Below are positions 58,858-64,000 of a stretch of 64,000 bases of DNA, piece after piece. The notes under the pieces were generated by a model that did not search any database, was not told where the DNA came from, and saw nothing but the letters and a program-made list of their open reading frames with translations. Origin of the DNA: an uncultured Lachnospiraceae bacterium (GTDB lineage: Bacteria > Bacillota > Clostridia > Lachnospirales > Lachnospiraceae); contig CAJTLB010000007.1 in assembly GCA_910577045.1 (NCBI GenBank), positions 118,817 through 182,816 on the forward strand, given 5' to 3'. Within the stretch, counting starts at the first letter, position 1, and the number at the start of each line of letters is the position of its first letter. A program made the translations under genes and the position numbers.

Positions 58858-61326
58858 ATGCAGAATCGATTTACCAAGAAAGCAAATGAAGCTTTACTAG
58901 CTGCGCAGGAGATATCAGGGGAGCTTGGCCATGGCTATATTGGCACAGAGCATATCCTTGTTGGGTTACTGCGGGTTAGTGATTGTTTAGCAGCTGCGGT
59001 GTTAAATAATCATGGGGTAACAGAAGAAAAAGTAAGGGATTTAATGGAACAATTAATTGCCCCAACGGGTGGGGCGTCTTTACAAGAGCCAGAAGGATAT
59101 ACGCCGCGTGCGAACCGTGTGTTAGAGGCATCTGCTAGGGAGGCAATCCGTTTTAAGGCAGCATTAATTGGGACAGAGCATATTTTAATTGCAATGATAA
59201 AGGAAACAGATTCCATAGCAGCAAGGCTGTTAAATACATTGGGCATCCATGTACAAAAATTGTATGTGGATATTTTACTAGCAATGGGGGAAGATGGGAA
59301 CTTATATAAAGAAGATTTCCAGAATGGGAAGCCAAGGAACCGCGGGAACCGATCCACAACCCCTACTTTGGATCAATATAGCAGGGACTTAACGGCACTT
59401 GCAAGAGAAGGGAAACTAGATCCTGTAATTGGAAGAAGTTCAGAAATCCAGCGGGTGGTACAGATATTAAGTAGGAGGACAAAGAATAACCCATGTTTAA
59501 TTGGGGAGCCAGGGGTAGGAAAAACAGCGATAGCGGAAGGGCTGGCAAGTAAAATTGTAGAGGGGAATATACCTGAAACAATAAAAGATAGAAGGGTGCT
59601 TACCTTAGATTTGGCTGGCATGGTGGCAGGATCAAAATATAGGGGCGAGTTTGAAGAAAGGATAAAAAGGGTACTAGCGGAAGTAAAGGCGGATGGCAGG
59701 GTATTGTTGTTTTTGGATGAGCTGCATACAATTATTGGTGCAGGGGGCGCGGAAGGTGCAATTGATGCGTCAAATATTTTAAAACCTTCTTTGGCAAGAG
59801 GAGAAATCCAATTAATTGGTGCTACTACTATAGAAGAATATAGAAAATACATTGAAAAAGATGCTGCTTTAGAACGCCGTTTCCAGCCAGTTATGGTAGA
59901 TGAGCCATCAGAAGAAGAGGCAGTTGAAATTTTAAAGGGGCTAAGAGGCAGTTATGAAAAGCATCATGGAGTTAGGATTACGGATAGTGCGATAGAAGCT
60001 GCTGTTAAATTGGGAAAACGTTATATTAATGATCGGTTTTTGCCGGACAAGGCTATTGATTTAATTGACGAGGCGTCTTCTAAAGTAAGGCTGGGGATTT
60101 TTTCTGCACCAAAGGAATTAAAAGCAATTGAAGAAGAAATAAGGAAGCTTGGAGAAGAAAAAGAGCAAGCAATTATTCATGAAGAATATGAGCGTGCTGG
60201 GGAAATTAAAAAGAAACAAGAGAAAAAGGACGAACGGAAACAGAAGATTATAGCAAAATGGGAAAAAGAAAAATCGTCCATTAAGCTTTTAGTAGATGAG
60301 GCCCAGATTGCAGAAGTAGTATCTGACTGGACGAAGATTCCTGTAAAAAGGCTAGAGCAAGAGGAAGTAGAACGTTTACGGATGTTAGAGGAAATTTTGC
60401 ATAAGAGGGTAGTAGGGCAGGAAGAGGCAGTTACTGCTGTATCTAGGGCAATCCGAAGAGGCCGTGTGGGATTAAAAGATCCAAACCGCCCAATTGGCTC
60501 CTTTTTATTTTTGGGGCCTACTGGAGTGGGAAAAACAGAGCTTTCTAAGGCACTTGCAGAGGCAATGTTTGGGACAGAAAATTCTGTTATCCGTGTAGAT
60601 ATGTCAGAGTATATGGAGAAACACAGTGTAAGTAAGTTAATTGGATCACCACCAGGTTATGTAGGTTATGATGAAGGTGGGCAGCTTAGTGAAAAAGTAA
60701 GGAGAAACCCATATTCTGTTATTTTATTCGATGAGGTAGAGAAAGCACATCCAGATGTTTTTAATATTTTATTGCAGGTATTGGATGATGGGCATATTAC
60801 AGATTCTCAGGGACGTAGGATTGATTTTAAAAATACTGTGCTAATTATGACATCGAATGCTGGTGCAGAAAATATTATTTCTCCAAAGCGGCTTGGTTTT
60901 GGGAATAATGGAGATGAAAAAGAAAATTATGAACGAATGAAAACGAATGTTATGGATGAAGTAAAAAGACTTTTTAAGCCAGAGTTTTTAAACCGGATAG
61001 ATGAGGTAATTGTATTCCATGCGTTAAATAAAGAGCATATCCATAGTATTGTGGCGATTATGATGGACAATTTGGCTAAGAGAGTAAAAGCACAGATGAA
61101 TATTACAATTGAAATGGATAAGGCGGCGGCAGATTATATTGTAGAACAGGGGTATGATGAAAAGTATGGTGCAAGGCCGCTTCGCAGGGCAATCCAAACA
61201 AAAGTAGAGGATGCGTTAGCTGAAAAGGTGCTAGAAGGTAAAGTAAAAGCAGGTGATAGTGTTTTAATTTCGAAAGGTGAGAAGGAATTGGTGCTGATTG
61301 ACAAAAATTGTGCCAATATATTATAA
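58858..61326 (+). CDS. clpC: ATP-dependent Clp protease ATPase subunit ClpC
   Basis: The 822-residue protein has two N-terminal Clp_N repeats (about 1-150), AAA module 1 with GEPGVGKTA and LFLDELHT, a middle UVR region (about 435-455), and AAA module 2 with GPTGVGKTE, ILFDEVEKAHP and a C-terminal D2-small domain. It unfolds Arg-phosphorylated or misfolded proteins for ClpP. GGAGGAAGAC lies upstream of ATG 58858. Confidence 0.96.
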   Translation: MQNRFTKKANEALLAAQEISGELGHGYIGTEHILVGLLRVSDCLAAAVLNNHGVTEEKVRDLMEQLIAPTGGASLQEPEGYTPRANRVLEASAREAIRFKAALIGTEHILIAMIKETDSIAARLLNTLGIHVQKLYVDILLAMGEDGNLYKEDFQNGKPRNRGNRSTTPTLDQYSRDLTALAREGKLDPVIGRSSEIQRVVQILSRRTKNNPCLIGEPGVGKTAIAEGLASKIVEGNIPETIKDRRVLTLDLAGMVAGSKYRGEFEERIKRVLAEVKADGRVLLFLDELHTIIGAGGAEGAIDASNILKPSLARGEIQLIGATTIEEYRKYIEKDAALERRFQPVMVDEPSEEEAVEILKGLRGSYEKHHGVRITDSAIEAAVKLGKRYINDRFLPDKAIDLIDEASSKVRLGIFSAPKELKAIEEEIRKLGEEKEQAIIHEEYERAGEIKKKQEKKDERKQKIIAKWEKEKSSIKLLVDEAQIAEVVSDWTKIPVKRLEQEEVERLRMLEEILHKRVVGQEEAVTAVSRAIRRGRVGLKDPNRPIGSFLFLGPTGVGKTELSKALAEAMFGTENSVIRVDMSEYMEKHSVSKLIGSPPGYVGYDEGGQLSEKVRRNPYSVILFDEVEKAHPDVFNILLQVLDDGHITDSQGRRIDFKNTVLIMTSNAGAENIISPKRLGFGNNGDEKENYERMKTNVMDEVKRLFKPEFLNRIDEVIVFHALNKEHIHSIVAIMMDNLAKRVKAQMNITIEMDKAAADYIVEQGYDEKYGARPLRRAIQTKVEDALAEKVLEGKVKAGDSVLISKGEKELVLIDKNCANIL

Positions 61327-61388
61327 TAAAATTGTAGGGAGTGTCTTTTTAGGATAAGTATATACAAATAATTTAGGAGGGCAAAAAG

Positions 61389-61805
61389 ATGCCAATAGTA
61401 AACGAATTGATAAGAAAAGAAGAGGATGGGACTATTAGCTTTGGAAATTATTCTTTAGATAAAAAGTCTAAGGTAGAAGATTATGAGCATAATGGAGATT
61501 TGTATAAGGTAAAGACATTTAAAGAGATTACAAAGTTAGAAAGAAATGGAATGTTTGTATATGAATCGGTTCCAGGGACTGCTGTTTGGAATCTTAAAGT
61601 TACGGATAAAGGAATGGAATTTTTTGTGGAGGGAACAGAAGATTCTCAGATTACAGTGGAATTAGAACCAGAGTGTGAATATGAGATTTTAATAGATGGT
61701 ACTGCCGCAGGAAAAATGAAAACGAATTTAGGTGGAAAGCTGGTGCTTAGTGTGGAGCTAGGCAGTGGAAAAGAAGTAGAGGTAAAAATAGTAAAACTTT
61801 TATAA
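61389..61805 (+). CDS. conserved hypothetical protein, Lachnospiraceae type
   Basis: The 138-residue acidic protein (MPIVNELIRKEEDGTISFGNYSL...) seems to be all beta. I recall similar proteins from Lachnospiraceae being labelled endosialidase without experimental support, and see no catalytic motif. AGGAGGGCAAAAAG lies upstream. It sits after clpC without a terminator between, so may be partly co-transcribed with the stress operon. Confidence 0.7.
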   Translation: MPIVNELIRKEEDGTISFGNYSLDKKSKVEDYEHNGDLYKVKTFKEITKLERNGMFVYESVPGTAVWNLKVTDKGMEFFVEGTEDSQITVELEPECEYEILIDGTAAGKMKTNLGGKLVLSVELGSGKEVEVKIVKLL

Positions 61806-61817
61806 AAATAGGCAAAA

Positions 61818-61861
61818 GGCTGTCACATTAAGGATTGTCTTATTGTGGCAGCCTCTTTTTA
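61818..61861 (+). terminator. terminator after the conserved hypothetical gene
   Basis: GGCTGTCACATTAAG (61818-61832) pairs with CTTATTGTGGCAGCC (61839-61853), followed by TCTTTTTA. Confidence 0.85.
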
Positions 61862-61919
61862 TATGTACAGGAATATATAAAATTTAGTGGGTTTGTAGTA
61901 ATAGATAGGAGAAATAAAT

Positions 61920-63278
61920 ATGGCAAAGGGGAAGACAACAGCATATTTTTGCCAAGAATGTGGCCATGAAGCTTCAAAGTGGATGGGACAGTGCCCAGCA
62001 TGTAAGGCATGGAATAGTATGGTGGAAGAACCTACTATAAAAATAAAATCAGAAACAGTGAAACAGAGTAATAGGGTAGGAGGAATACTTACAAAGCTGT
62101 CAGAAATTTGTACTGGGGAAGAGGAGCGAATCCATACAGGGCTTTTAGAACTGGACAGAGTATTAGGTGGGGGAATTGTACCAGCTTCTTTAATTTTAGT
62201 GGGTGGGGACCCAGGGATTGGCAAATCGACTCTTTTATTGCAGATATGCAGGACTTTATCTGAGGAGAAAAAGGTACTTTATATTTCAGGCGAAGAGTCT
62301 TTAAAACAAATTAAACTGCGCGCAGATAGGCTGGGAAGTTTCCCGGAGGGATTATTGTTATATTGTGAAACTAGCTTAGATACAATTGAGTCAGTAATAG
62401 AAAAAGAAAAACCAAATATTGTAATTATAGATTCTATCCAGACCATGTATAAGGAAGAGGTTGCTTCTGCACCAGGAAGTGTAAGCCAGGTAAGAGAATC
62501 TACAGCTTCTCTTATGCGGATTGCCAAGGGAATGGGGATATCTGTATTTATTGTAGGGCATGTAACAAAAGAAGGGGTGGTTGCTGGTCCTAGAGTATTA
62601 GAGCATATGGTGGATACAGTACTTTATTTTGAAGGAGACCGTTATGCGGCATATCGTATTTTGCGTGCTGTAAAAAACCGTTTTGGTTCTACCAATGAAA
62701 TTGGTGTGTTTGAGATGCGGGAAAATGGGCTGGCGGAGGTGAAAAATCCTTCTGAGTATATGTTAAATGGAAAACCAAAAGGGGCATCTGGTTCAGTAGT
62801 TACTTGCTCTATGGAAGGGAGCAGGCCAATTCTTCTAGAAGTGCAGGCATTAGTATGTAGGACAAATTTTGGGATGCCAAGAAGGACGGCAGCAGGTACT
62901 GATTATAATAGAGTGAACCTGTTAATGGCAGTTCTAGAAAAAAGGGCAGGATTCCATTTATCTGACTGTGATGCTTATGTCAATATAGCAGGTGGTATGA
63001 AAATGAATGAACCTTCTTTGGATCTTGGTATTGTAATGTCATTGGCTTCTAGTTATCAGGATAAAGCAGTAGAAGATGATGTTATTGTATTTGGGGAGGT
63101 AGGGCTGTCAGGAGAAATCCGAGGTGTTAGTATGACAAAACAACGTATATTAGAAGCAAAGAAGCTAGGATTCCATAAGTGTATTTTGCCTAAAGTATCT
63201 ATAGAAGGGCTAGGAAAGACAACAGGTATTTCATTAATAGGGGTATCTAGCGTAAAAGAGGCAATTGCATTATTGTAG
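61920..63278 (+). CDS. radA: DNA repair protein RadA
   Basis: The 452-residue protein has an N-terminal four-Cys zinc finger (CQECGHEASKWMGQCPAC), Walker A GGDPGIGKST, the RadA-specific KNRFGSTNEIGVF motif, and a C-terminal Lon-like domain (DLGIVMSLASS, GEVGLSGEIRGV). It promotes branch migration in recombinational repair. GGAGAAATA precedes ATG 61920. Confidence 0.96.
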   Translation: MAKGKTTAYFCQECGHEASKWMGQCPACKAWNSMVEEPTIKIKSETVKQSNRVGGILTKLSEICTGEEERIHTGLLELDRVLGGGIVPASLILVGGDPGIGKSTLLLQICRTLSEEKKVLYISGEESLKQIKLRADRLGSFPEGLLLYCETSLDTIESVIEKEKPNIVIIDSIQTMYKEEVASAPGSVSQVRESTASLMRIAKGMGISVFIVGHVTKEGVVAGPRVLEHMVDTVLYFEGDRYAAYRILRAVKNRFGSTNEIGVFEMRENGLAEVKNPSEYMLNGKPKGASGSVVTCSMEGSRPILLEVQALVCRTNFGMPRRTAAGTDYNRVNLLMAVLEKRAGFHLSDCDAYVNIAGGMKMNEPSLDLGIVMSLASSYQDKAVEDDVIVFGEVGLSGEIRGVSMTKQRILEAKKLGFHKCILPKVSIEGLGKTTGISLIGVSSVKEAIALL

Positions 63279-63301
63279 AGCAGGAAAAGTGGAGGAGAGA
63301 A

Positions 63302-63862
63302 ATGATTTTTTTTACGTCAGATTTACATTTTTATCATGAGAAAATAATAAAACATGTGAATCGGCCATTTTATAACCAAGAGGAAATGAATGAAACTTTA
63401 ATAAAACGGTGGAACCAGAAGATAGGGAATGAAGATGAGGTATATATTCTGGGGGATATTACTATGAAAGGGGCTAGCTATGCGACAGAGGCGCTAAAAG
63501 CATTAAAGGGAAAAAAGTATCTGGTGCGAGGCAATCATGACAAATTTGTGGAGAAAGAAGAATTTGACCAGAATTTGTTGGAATGGGTAAAAGATTATTA
63601 TGAGTTAAAGTGGCAAAATCAAAGATTTATTTTGTTTCATTATCCAATTGAGGAATGGAATGGATATTTTAAGGGAACAATACATTTACATGGACATCAA
63701 CATAATCATGAGGATTATAATTATAAGAACCTACAAAAAGGATTACGTAAGTATGATGTAGGGGTAGATGCTAATTATATGGCACCAGTAAGTATAGAGG
63801 ATATTGTAACATTTTTTCAGTTGCTGCCATGTGAGATGCCAGTTAGGGATAAGTATAAATAA
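63302..63862 (+). CDS. calcineurin-like metallophosphoesterase
   Basis: The 186-residue protein has the metallophosphatase motifs: SDLHFYH, GDITMKG, GNHDKF, and HLHGHQH at the C-terminal part. It is of the YfcE-like small type; the substrate is unknown. AAGTGGAGGAGA precedes ATG 63302. Confidence 0.88.
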   Translation: MIFFTSDLHFYHEKIIKHVNRPFYNQEEMNETLIKRWNQKIGNEDEVYILGDITMKGASYATEALKALKGKKYLVRGNHDKFVEKEEFDQNLLEWVKDYYELKWQNQRFILFHYPIEEWNGYFKGTIHLHGHQHNHEDYNYKNLQKGLRKYDVGVDANYMAPVSIEDIVTFFQLLPCEMPVRDKYK

Positions 63863-63889
63863 AATTTATAAAAAAATAGAAAAAACCTG

Positions 63890-64000
63890 TTGACAAAATG
63901 AAACGGGAGTGCTATTATAAGGAAGTCGCTTGTGAGAGACAAGCACAGAACCTTGATAATTGAACAGCATAGAAAAAAACCAACCTTGAAAGTTCGAAGA
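63890..64000 (+). promoter_or_regulatory. rRNA operon promoter and leader (cut by window end)
   Basis: TTGACA (63890-63895) and TATTAT (63913-63918) with a 17-base spacer are followed by a leader with ACCTTGATAATTGAACAGC, a sequence typical just before clostridial 16S genes (anti-termination/RNase III leader). The rRNA gene itself is beyond the edge. Confidence 0.7.

Noticed and set aside
63955..64000. Start of the 16S rRNA gene inside the window
   Set aside because: The conserved 16S 5' end is not reached; only leader sequence is visible.

Overview
The window looks like chromosome of an anaerobic, low-GC gut-type clostridium of the Lachnospiraceae kind. Reasons are the AT-rich coding sequence, the clostridial glycyl-radical microcompartment locus with its own aldolase, the mcsA-mcsB-clpC and radA housekeeping genes, a dockerin/cohesin pair, and strong AGGAGG-type ribosome sites with frequent TTG/GTG starts. 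Almost every gene is on the + strand. No tRNA was seen. The window ends in what looks like the promoter and leader of an rRNA operon whose 16S gene lies beyond the edge. Layout, first third: 0-8 kb has an amidohydrolase, an HPt protein overlapping a REC/HD-GYP response regulator (c-di-GMP turnover), a subtilisin-like protease and a two-gene ABC exporter. 8-17.5 kb is a decaying accessory region, visibly richer in A+T. It holds a frameshifted Rpn-type gene, an HD phosphohydrolase, a small carrier-protein / BtrH-like / ABC exporter cluster with decayed parts, an IS256-type transposase stub, and an XRE regulator whose start region is triplicated in tandem. 17.6-25 kb has a second two-gene ABC exporter (first gene broken by one in-frame TAG), then a CYTH / DUF58 / membrane protein / HAD operon. 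Middle: 25.1-39.6 kb is one long operon from a good sigma-A promoter. It encodes a B12-independent (glycyl-radical) 1,2-propanediol bacterial microcompartment for fucose/rhamnose breakdown. An aldolase makes lactaldehyde; an alcohol dehydrogenase would reduce it to propanediol; the glycyl-radical dehydratase makes propionaldehyde; PduP, PduL and PduQ convert that to propionyl-CoA, propionyl phosphate and propanol; PduS/PduT handle electrons. Seven shell proteins and a DeoR regulator are included. Five cargo proteins carry similar short amphipathic targeting helices. Right behind it sits an AAA-ATPase plus TOPRIM pair that resembles phage-defence modules. Last third: 41.6-49 kb has PTS enzyme I, a MATE pump, a PIN-domain toxin-antitoxin pair, a BlaI/BlaR1-type sensor with two visible operators and a degenerate M23 domain, and a NifX-like protein. 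49.2-53.3 kb encodes a secreted glucosaminidase ending in a dockerin, followed by a membrane-anchored cohesin protein, so the two may bind each other. 53.3-56.9 kb is gene-poor, with a small hydrophobic ORF, a GNAT gene and a GNAT relic, a candidate small RNA with its own promoter and terminator, and a GNAT_C-type acyltransferase. 56.8-63.9 kb is the GntR-mcsA-mcsB-clpC operon, radA and a metallophosphoesterase. The most interesting points for follow-up are the cohesin/dockerin cell-wall hydrolase pair, the carrier-protein/BtrH_N/ABC cluster, the ATPase-TOPRIM pair, the triplicated start region of the XRE gene, and the candidate small RNA.
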